DNA from: Ketobacter sp.
Lineage (GTDB): Bacteria > Pseudomonadota > Gammaproteobacteria > Pseudomonadales > Ketobacteraceae
Length of the DNA stretch: 54,077 nucleotides
Direction: 5' to 3'
Assembly: GCF_003671495.1 (NCBI RefSeq)
Contig: NZ_RCHN01000044.1
Span: forward strand, 1 to 54,077
Shown here: positions 7,728-16,645 of the stretch, piece by piece
Layout of the letters: every line of letters starts with the position of its first letter
How positions within the stretch are numbered: the first letter of the stretch is position 1
Program-made: the position numbers and the translations under genes
The notes under the pieces: generated by a model
Told to the model about the DNA's origin: nothing
The model's input: only the letters and a program-made list of their open reading frames with translations
The model's database searches: none

Positions 7728-8078
7728 ATGCTATTAATCTTGTTAGTCATTATTCCATTCCAACCTGCTTACGCGGCGACAATTGGAAGTGACGGGGCAC
7801 AATCCTTCTCCTTATTTGTCGGTGTTTTCCTTGCTGTTCCTTGTATCAGCATGCTGATGTTCTTGGGTTTGAAGTATCTATATGAACGCATCAGCAGTCA
7901 GATCAGAGCAATATTCAAGGTGCATCTTGTTCTCGTGTTACTGGGTATAGTGGTGATCGCATTTGGAGCAATTGTTGATTCTAAAGTCCTGATTGTCGTT
8001 GGACTGTTTGTGCCGGCTTTGTCTCCGTTATTCTCGACAGCCCAAATAATTGATAGAAGACATTCTGAGGGCACCTAG
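7728..8078 (+). CDS. Small membrane protein with signal-like N-terminus
   Basis: 116 residues from ATG 7728, which opens a signal-like segment (LLILLVIIPFQPAYAA). Three further hydrophobic spans follow at about 32-48, 68-86 and 89-104. A GTG at 7674 would add 18 polar residues; neither start has a good ribosome site. The family is not recognised. Confidence 0.5.
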   Translation: MLLILLVIIPFQPAYAATIGSDGAQSFSLFVGVFLAVPCISMLMFLGLKYLYERISSQIRAIFKVHLVLVLLGIVVIAFGAIVDSKVLIVVGLFVPALSPLFSTAQIIDRRHSEGT

Positions 8079-8185
8079 AGGTCTACGTTAAGACATTCAC
8101 AAACACAACAAATTGCGGCAAGTGGAGTCAGCAACACCAATAATTAAACCCCTCTGCCTTAGTACGATTTTAATGGAGCTGAAAT

Positions 8186-9265
8186 TTGAATAAGAAATGG
8201 ATGATCTACGGGGCTAATGGATATACTGGCTCGCTGATCGCGCGCGAAGCAGCAAAGAGAGGGCAAAAACCCGTACTGGCTGGCAGGAACAAAAGTGAAA
8301 TTGAAGCATTGGCCACTCAGTTAGGTTTCGAGTACACAATATTCGATTTAACGGATACTGCCATAGTTGAAGACAACTTATCGCGTGTTGATCTTGTTCT
8401 TAATTGTGCAGGCCCATTTACCAGAACCGTTCGAGCCCTGTTGGATGCTTGTTTTTCGGTTCACTGTCATTACCTGGATATTTCTGGCGAGCTTAACGTC
8501 TTTGAATATTGCTTTGGTGAAGGTAAAAGAGCAGCGTTAGCCAAGTGTATCGTTTGCCCAGGTGTGGCCTTCGATATTGTTCCCACAGAGTGCGTTGCTG
8601 CGAAGTTAAAGGAGTTGTTGCCGAACGCAGATTCAATCAAACTTGGCTTCGATGGGCAGATGGCCTTAAGTCAAGGATCGTCCATAACACTGCTTGAGGG
8701 TATTGGGGACCCAGATTTAACAGTTTACATGATCAGAGACAACGGACATATCCAGCATCTGGAAAAGCCCAGGATTGAGAGAATAGCATTTGAGCGTGGT
8801 GAACCCCCCCGAAAAGCGATGGCAATCACCTGGGCAGATTTAAATGGTGCTTTCTATTCGACTGACGTTCCAAATATTGCCGTCTATGTTCCAGCCACGC
8901 ATATCAACAGAATGAGTTTTGCGTGTATGAAATGGATGAAGCCTTTCGTTAGCAAAAGTAGCGTACAATTACTCTTGTCAAAAGCGATCAAGGCATTGGT
9001 AAAAGGCCCGTCTGAACAAGATCTGGAAGAGGGCAGCATGTCAATTTTCGGCGAAGCTCATAGTCAGGATGGCAAGGCGGTACGAATATATATAAAGGTT
9101 GTACACGGCTATAGGTTTACGTGTTACTCAGCGCTTTCCGCTGTTGACTTTTGCCTTAATAATGATGATAAGCATGGATATTTTACTCCCTCTCAGCTTC
9201 TTGGTGCTGATTTTGTTGAGAGTGTCCAGGGGAGTTCTAAGTTTCAAATTGAGCGTATAGCTTGA
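8186..9265 (+). CDS. Saccharopine dehydrogenase-like NAD(P)-dependent reductase
   Basis: A 359-residue protein with an N-terminal Rossmann motif GANGYTG (residues 9-15), AGRN after the second strand, and LNCAGPF (about 73-79). This is typical of the saccharopine dehydrogenase-like/trans-acting enoyl reductase family, whose members include lipid-linked reductases rather than true lysine enzymes. Start TTG 8186 has GGAGCTG about 9 nt upstream. The next gene overlaps its stop by 4 nt, so the two are probably translated together. Substrate unknown. Confidence 0.8.
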   Translation: MNKKWMIYGANGYTGSLIAREAAKRGQKPVLAGRNKSEIEALATQLGFEYTIFDLTDTAIVEDNLSRVDLVLNCAGPFTRTVRALLDACFSVHCHYLDISGELNVFEYCFGEGKRAALAKCIVCPGVAFDIVPTECVAAKLKELLPNADSIKLGFDGQMALSQGSSITLLEGIGDPDLTVYMIRDNGHIQHLEKPRIERIAFERGEPPRKAMAITWADLNGAFYSTDVPNIAVYVPATHINRMSFACMKWMKPFVSKSSVQLLLSKAIKALVKGPSEQDLEEGSMSIFGEAHSQDGKAVRIYIKVVHGYRFTCYSALSAVDFCLNNDDKHGYFTPSQLLGADFVESVQGSSKFQIERIA

Positions 9266-9762
9266 AAGACAGGTTAACACAAATTATGCGACCAGAAACC
9301 TACGGACATCTTGGTCTGGTTTTGATTACTTTTATAGTATGTTTAGCATCTGCATATGCTCTATTGTATGCAGAGTGTCACGCAGATTACTTGTCCATTC
9401 GATCAGCAGCGCAAACCATGGCGAAGGAGCTGGCTTTTTCAACCGCTGATCATTGCACTTTTGATAAAGTCACAAACAATGTCAGCGGCCTAGCTTTCGT
9501 TTTTCTAATCCCCGCACTAGTCGTGATTGTGAGTGGGAGCTTTCCCGCAATCAGGGGGATATGGGTATTAATCTCGATAGTCGTTCTTCTTTGGTCTCTG
9601 TCATTTACTGGAAGTGGTGGTGACAGAAAGGGCTGTGTAGATTGTGAAATGATTATCTTTTATTTCATACTTGCACCTATTCTTGCTATGGGATCATTTG
9701 TGTACTGCATGTTCAATGAGGAGCTGAAAGATAACGAAAATGAGCATCACCCATTGGAATAG
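9262..9762 (+). CDS. Four-span membrane protein
   Basis: A 166-residue protein with spans at about 14-35, 75-95, 98-116 and 132-153. An external loop between spans 1 and 2 carries two Cys (EC, HC), and a GCVDC motif precedes span 4. It starts at TTG 9262, overlapping the reductase stop (TTGA), which suggests translational coupling. The family is not recognised. Confidence 0.55.
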   Translation: MKDRLTQIMRPETYGHLGLVLITFIVCLASAYALLYAECHADYLSIRSAAQTMAKELAFSTADHCTFDKVTNNVSGLAFVFLIPALVVIVSGSFPAIRGIWVLISIVVLLWSLSFTGSGGDRKGCVDCEMIIFYFILAPILAMGSFVYCMFNEELKDNENEHHPLE

Positions 9763-9802
9763 CGCCCTTCTTCTATATCTTAACTTTTGCGAGGAAAGAA
9801 TC

Positions 9803-10075
9803 ATGAGCATAAAAAAATCAGGCCTTTTATCAACCGCGGCCCTGTTATCAGCTCTTACGGCTTCCCAGATCTATGCCGGCGAGAGACCACCTGCAGGCTC
9901 CAAGCCCTTAGTTGACATCATTCAAGCTTTAGAGGCCCAGGGTTATTCACCAATAACCGAGATATCAATGGATAATGGTGTGTGGGAAGTGGAAGCATAC
10001 AAGAATAATGAAGAGCGAGAGCTCAGAGTGAACCCGCTGACCGGCGAAGTTGTTTCGGATCGGCTAGACGATTGA
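9803..10075 (+). CDS. PepSY-domain periplasmic protein
   Basis: A 90-residue protein with a signal peptide (cleavage after IYAG, about residue 26). One PepSY-type domain follows (VDIIQALEAQGYSPITEI..WEVEAYK..RELRVNPLTGEVV). ATG 9803 has GAGGAAAG 6-9 nt upstream. PepSY domains inhibit or sense peptidases or appear as small periplasmic modulators; the partner is unknown. Confidence 0.8.
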   Translation: MSIKKSGLLSTAALLSALTASQIYAGERPPAGSKPLVDIIQALEAQGYSPITEISMDNGVWEVEAYKNNEERELRVNPLTGEVVSDRLDD

Positions 10076-10095
10076 GTATGACATAGACCTAGACA

Positions 10096-10551
10096 ATGAA
10101 TAAAAAATGGAAAGCCTTAGTATTATCGAATGTTGTTGTTAGTCTTCTTCTGGCAATGTTGTGTACCCATCTGTACTTTACCAAAGATGAACTCAGAACG
10201 GATCTTTATCTTGAACTGGCCAAGCAGGACATTCTCATCAAGAATCAGGAGGACATGATTTCTGATTTGAAGGTGAAAATCGATGATCTTATCTGGCGCA
10301 TGAACAGGAATGAGGCTATCGGCAGCGCTGCTGTTCAGGACCGGCAGGAAAGACCAGAATCACAGATCAACGTGCATTATTATGAATCAGAGCAGAAGCC
10401 GGAGCAAAACAGCACACGTGAAAGATCCTACCATCTTACGTCTGATTCAGGGGATTGTAGGGGCTACGGGGACGGGATTGTGGGTTTATTTACCGATGTT
10501 TTTACCAAGTGCCCCGGCAATATATTTGGCTATTCAATCAAGGTTGAGTAG
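10096..10551 (+). CDS. Membrane-anchored coiled-coil protein
   Basis: A 151-residue protein: one N-terminal membrane span (about 8-28), then a predicted coiled coil (about 32-75). A Gln/Glu-rich linker leads to a Gly/Cys-containing tail (CRGYGDG..KCPGN). It starts 20 bp after the PepSY gene, so they may be cotranscribed. The family is not recognised. Confidence 0.55.
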   Translation: MNKKWKALVLSNVVVSLLLAMLCTHLYFTKDELRTDLYLELAKQDILIKNQEDMISDLKVKIDDLIWRMNRNEAIGSAAVQDRQERPESQINVHYYESEQKPEQNSTRERSYHLTSDSGDCRGYGDGIVGLFTDVFTKCPGNIFGYSIKVE

Positions 10552-10596
10552 GTGGCAAGAGGCCCCATGCCATATTAAGTGGGCAATCGTAAGATT

Positions 10597-11046
10597 TTAA
10601 ACCGTTGTGTGGGCAGTGATGGCGCCCAACCGCGCAAACCCGATCACCGGTACCGGTTGCTCACGATGCTGAAAGCACCCCAGAATTGCCTGTCGCCAAT
10701 ACTGCTCCTGTTCCGGCGAGGGCAGGCACTGGTCTTCATCCCGCACTTGCACCGGTTGAGGTGCCTCCTGCAGACTGAGCGCTAACAGCGCCGGGGCTTC
10801 ATCCGCATAACTCACCACCAGGACATGGGCGTGTTGCGTTTGCGTTTCCTGTTGTTGAGTTTTCTGTTGCTCGCCGCCCCATAACGGCACCAGGCGACCC
10901 CGCCACTGGATCAATTGATTGCAATGGGGATTGCAGCCCGGCACGCTGTAGGCCGTAACCCGGGTCAGGTATTCCGCAACCTGCTGCCGGGCCACCGCCA
11001 GGTGGTGTCGATTACTCAAACTAAGATACCAGGCATCACGCTGCAT
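10597..11046 (-). CDS. Divergent CheW-like protein
   Basis: A 149-residue protein whose middle (NQLIQWRGRLVPLWGG, then VLVVSYADEAPALLALSL) follows the CheW pattern of an N-terminal beta barrel and core strand. It overlaps the preceding CheW-like gene by 11 nt and is last in the chemosensory operon. CheW proteins couple receptors to the CheA kinase; a terminal divergent copy may tune array composition, like ChpC of Pseudomonas. Family assignment is moderate because conservation is low. Confidence 0.65.
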   Translation of the reverse strand: MQRDAWYLSLSNRHHLAVARQQVAEYLTRVTAYSVPGCNPHCNQLIQWRGRLVPLWGGEQQKTQQQETQTQHAHVLVVSYADEAPALLALSLQEAPQPVQVRDEDQCLPSPEQEQYWRQAILGCFQHREQPVPVIGFARLGAITAHTTV

Positions 11047-11419
11047 AGGATTGTGCCCTCAACAACGCGCTCATGTTCACGATCAGCACCAATCGCTCCG
11101 GATGGGGAACGAACCCTTCAACCAGGGTGTCCGGCCCCTGCATGATGGGGGGTAGCGGCACGCTGTTGCTCACCGGAATACTGTCAACCCGGGCGCAGCG
11201 TAGGGCCAGCGTCGAGTTGCGAAAACACACTACGAACGGTGCTGCGTAATCAATCCCGGGGCGCCATTGCAAATCATCATCCAGATCCATCAACTCCCAT
11301 TGCTGCCCGTTCAGGCGCACGTTACGTTGGCTGCGGCTGCAACGCTCAATGGCAAAGATGTGATGGTGTGGAATGGCCAGTGTGTGGTGCTGCAGTTCGA
11401 TCAGTGCCAGGGTACTCAT
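11036..11419 (-). CDS. CheW-like protein (ChpC-like position)
   Basis: A 127-residue protein: LALIELQHHTLAIPHHHIFAIE, then a second half ending LVEGFVPHPERLVLIVNMSALL, typical of CheW-fold coupling proteins. Its ATG overlaps the end of the ChpA-like gene by 4 nt and its 3' end overlaps the next CheW-like gene. Length is below a full CheW (about 150-170 residues), with one subdomain shortened. Confidence 0.7.
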   Translation of the reverse strand: MSTLALIELQHHTLAIPHHHIFAIERCSRSQRNVRLNGQQWELMDLDDDLQWRPGIDYAAPFVVCFRNSTLALRCARVDSIPVSNSVPLPPIMQGPDTLVEGFVPHPERLVLIVNMSALLRAQSYAA

Positions 11420-14400
11420 GGGGCCACCTGCCTAACGGCGGCAACGCAACGCTGGATGTGATCCAGCAGCTCAGTCTCCACGAAAGGCTTGGTAAAGTAC
11501 TGACTGACCCCGGCCTTCTCTGCCGCTTGCCGGTGCTTCTGCATGGAACGGGAGGTGATCATCATAATCGGAATGTGGCGGGTCGCAGCATTGTCCCGCA
11601 CCCGGCTGGCCAGCTCGATGCCGTTCATACGGGGCATTTCCATGTCCGCCAGAATCACGGCCGGCGGGTGTTGCTGGATTTTCTCCCAGGCTTCCAAGCC
11701 ATCCCGCGCCACATCATATTGATAACCGGCGTCGTTCACCAGCTGGCTCAGGGATTTGCGCACGCTGAGGGAATCGTCCACGATCAGCACCCTATTGCCG
11801 ACGTCAGTGGTGTGCTCTTCGGTACCTTCCGGCAGTTCCAGTGGACGCCAACCGGGGTTCGTCTGGATGCGCTCCAGCAGCGCCGGCAAATCCAGCACCG
11901 GCACAAGGCGACCGTCCCCGAGAATGGAAACACCGGCCACGCCGGGCACATTACGCACATAGTCGCCGGTGGATTTGATCACCAGTTCCTGATTGGCGAT
12001 GAGGGCATCCACATACAGGGCCGTGGGTTCGGCGGCAATGGCGGTGAGCAACACCGGGCGCGGGCTGGTCTCCGCAGGCCGCCGCAAGCCCAACAGGTCC
12101 CCCAGATGATGGCTGGGATAGAGTGCGTCCTCATAAGCCAGGGCGGGCGTTTCCCCCAGGGTGGCGGGCTCGGCGCTGCCGGGAGCCAGGATCTGGTCCA
12201 ACTGGCGGGTGGGAATGGCGAACCACTGCTGTTGTATCTGCACCAGCAGGGCGTTGGATGCCACCAGTTGCAGGGGCACCAGAATTTCAAAGCGGGTGCC
12301 ACCGCTGGCCCGGGGCAGGATGTGCAGCTGGCCACCCAGTTCCCGAATGCGTTTATACACGGCGTCCATACCGATACCGCGGCCGGACACCTGATTGGCG
12401 CTGTCTTTGGTGGAAAACCCGGATTTCAGAATCAGCTGACGGATCTGCTGCGATCCCAACACGTCGCTGTCCTGGATTAATCCCAGCTGGAGCGCTTTGT
12501 GACGAATTTTTTCCTCGTCAATGCCTGCCCCATCGTCGTCACAATGAATGCGAATGTTCTGGCCGTCCTGCCCAAAGCTCAGTTGCACGGTGCCCGCGGC
12601 CGGCTTTTGCTGTTGCACCCGATGTTGACCATCTTCAATGCCGTGATCCACCGCGTTGCGCAGCAGGTGCATGATGGGATCAATCAGTTTATCCAGAATT
12701 TCTTCATTGATCTCCGTTTCCGCACCCTGCACGTCGAACTCAATCATTTTGCCGGTGACCCGGGCCGCATGGCGGATGCAGCGTTGCAAACGGGGCACCA
12801 CTGAACGCACCGGAATCATGCGGGTGTTCTTCACCAATCGTTGCAATTCTTTGTTCAGCCGGGTCTGCTGCAACAGCAACGCATCCAGGGCTTTAATCTC
12901 TTCCCCGATGCCCAGATTCAGCTCCCGGGCATCCGCCACCGACTCAATCAGGGCATGGGCCACGTCATAGATCTCGTCGTATTGATCCATCTCCAGGCTG
13001 TCGAAGTCTGCGCCTTGTTGTTCGCCCAAGCGACGCTGTCGACGCGCCACGCTGCGTACATCCACCACGTTTTCCAACTCAAACCGCTGTTCCTGCACGC
13101 GCCAATCCTGTTGATTGACCGCGTCCAGCTGTTTCAGGATACGCTGGGTCTGTTCCTGGGAGCTGCCCAGGGCGATGGTGATTTCCTCCGCCAACTGGAA
13201 AAGGGAACTGATGACGCTCACCGGCACCCGCACGGTCTCCACCTGCTGGTGTTGCAGCGGTGCGTCCTCCCCTGGACTGGAATCCTCCGCCTCGGTAGCG
13301 TCCGCATCGTCAGGGGTTTCAGTGGTTGAGGCTGCAGGAATAACAGCCCGTGGTGCGTTTGCGGGGGCGTACTCCGGTGCAAACGCCACCTCCATGTGGG
13401 CGTCATTACTGGCTTTCGGCACCTGACTTTGATTCAGGTACGCCACCAACTGCTGGTACAGATGCAGGCGATCATTCGGCAAATCGTCTTTACCCTGCAG
13501 GTAATCCACCAAGGCCTCCAGACAATCCGCACTCGCCTGCAGCAACGCCAGCAGATCAGCGTCAGCAGCCTTATTCGGCTTGCACAGTTGCTCAAAGATG
13601 TCTTCCAGTACGTGCGCCATATTGGCCACGGCCACCAGACCGGTGACGTTGGCAGCGCCCTTGATGGTATGGGTGATACGTTGTGCCTGCTGCACCAGCG
13701 CCAGATCCTGCTCGCCGGCGTTCAGGCCATGAATGCAGGCGGACAGCTCCGCGGTCTGCCCCGGTGCATCCTGTAAAAACGCGTCAAACAGTTCCGGGAT
13801 CAGTTCTGCCACCGGCGCCAGCTCCATATCCTCCGGCTTGGCGGTGAATGCGGTTTTATTGGGGCTGAAATAGTCTTCGATAAAGCCACTGGCCAACAGG
13901 GATTCCAACAACGCCCGGGCGCCGTCTTCATTGACGGGAATGGGCCAACCTTTCAATTCAAAATGATTGATCAGGGCCAGGCAGTTTTCATCATTGGCGG
14001 GATCGCTGAGATAGGTCAACACCAGTCCGGGCCATTGTTGAAACACCAGATATCCCGGGCCGCGGTTCTGCATAATCCAGGACATGCTGAGTTGCTGGGC
14101 GTTGCTGATGACCACTTCACACAGGGCCTCCAAACCCTGCAGGGATAATATTCGGGCGGTGTCCGCCAGGCAGACCACGGTGTCACAGTAACGCTGCTTC
14201 AACACGTCCAGAGCGTCTGCGCAGGCCGCCCCGAAAATCTGATCCACAATTTTTCCCAGCTTGTCCCGCAGCGGTGCCAGTTCGGCCAGTAGCAGATCCT
14301 GCTGCTGTGGTGGCTGTTCTGGCTGCGGTTTTGGCTGCGTTGCGGCGAGCGTCAATTGAGGCTGGGCTGGTTGCGGTTGAGTCGACCCGGCCAGCTCCGC

Positions 14401-14781
14401 TTGCGCAGACCGTGGCAACAGCGACTGCAGGCAGGTGTCACGCTGGCTTTCCGGCACAAACTGCACCAGATTGTCCGCCAATGCCGGATTGGCGGGATCG
14501 CGTATGAACGCCAGTACCTGGCTGCTCCAGTCCACCAATTTCAACAACTGTTGTTTGTCGGTGAAGTCAGTGATGGACTGGCTCATCTCGGCACACACCA
14601 GATCCAGGCCTTTGATCTCCGCGATTTCCACGGCAAAGGCCAGGTTTTCGATTTGCTCGGCACAGGATTCACTGTGATCGCCGTCGTCTTCATAGGCCAG
14701 GGTGAATTCCTCCCGGGCGCCACACAGGATTTCAGAGAAGGCTTCCTGTTGTTCCGCTGTCAGCATAGACCTGGCTTCCAC
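11416..14781 (-). CDS. ChpA-like hybrid chemotaxis histidine kinase
   Basis: A 1121-residue hybrid CheA. Residues 1-300 hold two degenerate Hpt-like segments sharing W..LVL.(F/Y)(I/L).DPAN, without a phosphorylatable His. Residues about 325-420 are a true Hpt (H371 in ITHTIKGA). About 520-870 hold the dimerisation and ATPase parts (HLLRNAVDHGIED; DDDGAGID; GRGIGMDAV). A CheW-like domain follows, and a C-terminal receiver (VLIVDDS..LADMEMPRMNG..TKPF). P. aeruginosa ChpA has more Hpt domains, so this is a reduced version. The start is GTG 14781 or ATG 14766; neither has a strong ribosome site. It controls a type IV pilus-like or related output, by analogy. Confidence 0.9.
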   Translation of the reverse strand: MEARSMLTAEQQEAFSEILCGAREEFTLAYEDDGDHSESCAEQIENLAFAVEIAEIKGLDLVCAEMSQSITDFTDKQQLLKLVDWSSQVLAFIRDPANPALADNLVQFVPESQRDTCLQSLLPRSAQAELAGSTQPQPAQPQLTLAATQPKPQPEQPPQQQDLLLAELAPLRDKLGKIVDQIFGAACADALDVLKQRYCDTVVCLADTARILSLQGLEALCEVVISNAQQLSMSWIMQNRGPGYLVFQQWPGLVLTYLSDPANDENCLALINHFELKGWPIPVNEDGARALLESLLASGFIEDYFSPNKTAFTAKPEDMELAPVAELIPELFDAFLQDAPGQTAELSACIHGLNAGEQDLALVQQAQRITHTIKGAANVTGLVAVANMAHVLEDIFEQLCKPNKAADADLLALLQASADCLEALVDYLQGKDDLPNDRLHLYQQLVAYLNQSQVPKASNDAHMEVAFAPEYAPANAPRAVIPAASTTETPDDADATEAEDSSPGEDAPLQHQQVETVRVPVSVISSLFQLAEEITIALGSSQEQTQRILKQLDAVNQQDWRVQEQRFELENVVDVRSVARRQRRLGEQQGADFDSLEMDQYDEIYDVAHALIESVADARELNLGIGEEIKALDALLLQQTRLNKELQRLVKNTRMIPVRSVVPRLQRCIRHAARVTGKMIEFDVQGAETEINEEILDKLIDPIMHLLRNAVDHGIEDGQHRVQQQKPAAGTVQLSFGQDGQNIRIHCDDDGAGIDEEKIRHKALQLGLIQDSDVLGSQQIRQLILKSGFSTKDSANQVSGRGIGMDAVYKRIRELGGQLHILPRASGGTRFEILVPLQLVASNALLVQIQQQWFAIPTRQLDQILAPGSAEPATLGETPALAYEDALYPSHHLGDLLGLRRPAETSPRPVLLTAIAAEPTALYVDALIANQELVIKSTGDYVRNVPGVAGVSILGDGRLVPVLDLPALLERIQTNPGWRPLELPEGTEEHTTDVGNRVLIVDDSLSVRKSLSQLVNDAGYQYDVARDGLEAWEKIQQHPPAVILADMEMPRMNGIELASRVRDNAATRHIPIMMITSRSMQKHRQAAEKAGVSQYFTKPFVETELLDHIQRCVAAVRQVAP

Positions 14782-14788
14782 TGTCTGG

Positions 14789-16630
14789 TTACGCTGCCGA
14801 GGCAGGCCGTTCCGGTTCGGTGTGACCGGGTAACTTGAACACCTGTACCGACGTCAGCAATTCCGAGGCAAACTGCACCAGGCTTTCGGTATCCGCCCAC
14901 TGACGTTTGAGTTCTTCGTCGGTGGTGTGGGTGCTGCTTTCAATCTGCGAGGCAATCTGACGCAAGGCTTCGTTCAGTTTTACCTGCTTTAACGCGCGGT
15001 CAGAGATCTGCGCCACCGAGGCCACCAGCTCCGAGGTGGTGTCCTGGGTCACCCGCATCTGTTCACCGGCCTGCTCCGCCCGTTTGGAACCTTCCACCAC
15101 TTCACTGATGGTACGGTTCATGGTGTTGATGGCGTCGCCGGTTTCCGATTGAATGGTTTTTACCAGCGAACTGATCTGGGAGGTGGCGTTACGGGAGCTT
15201 TCCGCCAGACGTTGCACTTCGTCGGCCACCACCGCAAAACCGCGTCCGGCTTCACCGGCTGCCGCAGCATGCATACTGGCGTTCAAGGCCAATACGTGGG
15301 TACGTTCGGCGATGCTGTTGATGATGTCCACGATACCGCTGATTTCCTGCGAACGCTCCCCCAGACGCTTGATACGTTTTTCCGATTCGCTGATGGATTC
15401 GCGGATTTCGTTCATGCCGGTGACGGTGAGCTGTACCGCACTGAACGCCTGTTCGGTGGTGGTGGAGGCCTGCTTGGCCACGTTGTCACTGGTCTGGCAC
15501 AGCTTGGCGATCATCAACATGGTTTTACTGGCCATCTCCAGACGTTCAGAGGCTTTCTCAATGATCAAACGTTCATTGGCGGCCACTTCCGACACCCGCT
15601 CACTCTGTTGGCGCACGTTACGGGCACTGGATTCCACCCGGTTTGCCACCTGGCGAATCTCCATCAGTACCCGTGCCGTTTCAGTGGCCACCAGGTTCAT
15701 GGAGTCGGCGATGGGGCCGGTCACATCCTCACTCACCGGCACGGTCACCGTCAGATCCCGTTCACCCAGTTGCGAGGTGGCTTCCAGCAGGCGGATGATG
15801 GAATCGTTGAGGCGGTCGTTCTCCTGCTCTTTTTCCACCAGTGCGGTTACCCGGGCGTCCAGCATGGAATCCAGAGCGGTGGACAGCTCCGCGATTTCAT
15901 CGGTGCCGTGTAACTCGGTACGGGCGCTGTAGTCGCCGTCATTCACCTGTTTTACCGTATTCATTACCCGGTTGATGGGATCAACGATCGAGCGGCGGAT
16001 GGTCCACCCCAGGAAGATGGCAAGGCCGATACCGGCAGCAAACAGCGTCAGAAGGCTGACGACGAAGATCACGTTACGATTGGAGAATACGGCAAAATAG
16101 TTTTCCGCCTGCTGCCGCTGATCTGAAATCTGGGTTTGCAGTTTCTGCAGGAACGGTGCCGTCAGGTAATCCAGGTCGTTGAGGATAAACAGTTCCAACT
16201 GCCCCCGGGACTGCTGCTCGCCCAAACTCAGCATGGCGTCGTAGGCGGCGTTCAGGTTTTCCAGCGCGCCCTGGTATTCCTGCAACACAGCAGCGCGCTC
16301 CTGTTCAGGCAGGTGCTGCAGATACGCTTGCCAATCCTGGTCGAACTGTTGTTTGGAACGCGCGATGGCGGTGTTGGCTTCGGTCCAGATCATGGTGCCG
16401 CGATACACGTTGTTGGCCACGTCGATAAAGCGGCTGCGCACATCGTGGGCGATGTTGGTGAGCATTACCCCGCGGTCCACCTGACCCTGCAAGGTGGAAA
16501 CGGTGCCGGAGGCGGACTGGATGGCCACCAGGGCGGACACCCCGACGATGGCGATGGTGGCCGCCATGGCCAGGATCATCACCAGCAGGCGGCGCCCAAT
16601 ATTCAGTGCACGAAATCGTTGCGTAAACAT
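14789..16630 (-). CDS. PilJ-like methyl-accepting chemotaxis receptor
   Basis: A 613-residue receptor: membrane span at about 13-36, periplasmic four-helix region to about 180, second span at about 186-206, HAMP, then the signalling domain. Its hairpin tip reads RTHVLALNASMHAAAAGEAGRGFAVVADEV in overlapping form, with the A-S-M-x-A-A variant typical of PilJ rather than enteric receptors. ATG 16630 has GAGGAAG 7 nt upstream. It sits directly beside a periplasmic binding protein gene, suggesting indirect ligand sensing. Confidence 0.9.
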   Translation of the reverse strand: MFTQRFRALNIGRRLLVMILAMAATIAIVGVSALVAIQSASGTVSTLQGQVDRGVMLTNIAHDVRSRFIDVANNVYRGTMIWTEANTAIARSKQQFDQDWQAYLQHLPEQERAAVLQEYQGALENLNAAYDAMLSLGEQQSRGQLELFILNDLDYLTAPFLQKLQTQISDQRQQAENYFAVFSNRNVIFVVSLLTLFAAGIGLAIFLGWTIRRSIVDPINRVMNTVKQVNDGDYSARTELHGTDEIAELSTALDSMLDARVTALVEKEQENDRLNDSIIRLLEATSQLGERDLTVTVPVSEDVTGPIADSMNLVATETARVLMEIRQVANRVESSARNVRQQSERVSEVAANERLIIEKASERLEMASKTMLMIAKLCQTSDNVAKQASTTTEQAFSAVQLTVTGMNEIRESISESEKRIKRLGERSQEISGIVDIINSIAERTHVLALNASMHAAAAGEAGRGFAVVADEVQRLAESSRNATSQISSLVKTIQSETGDAINTMNRTISEVVEGSKRAEQAGEQMRVTQDTTSELVASVAQISDRALKQVKLNEALRQIASQIESSTHTTDEELKRQWADTESLVQFASELLTSVQVFKLPGHTEPERPASAA

Positions 16631-16645
16631 AATGACTTCCTCAGA

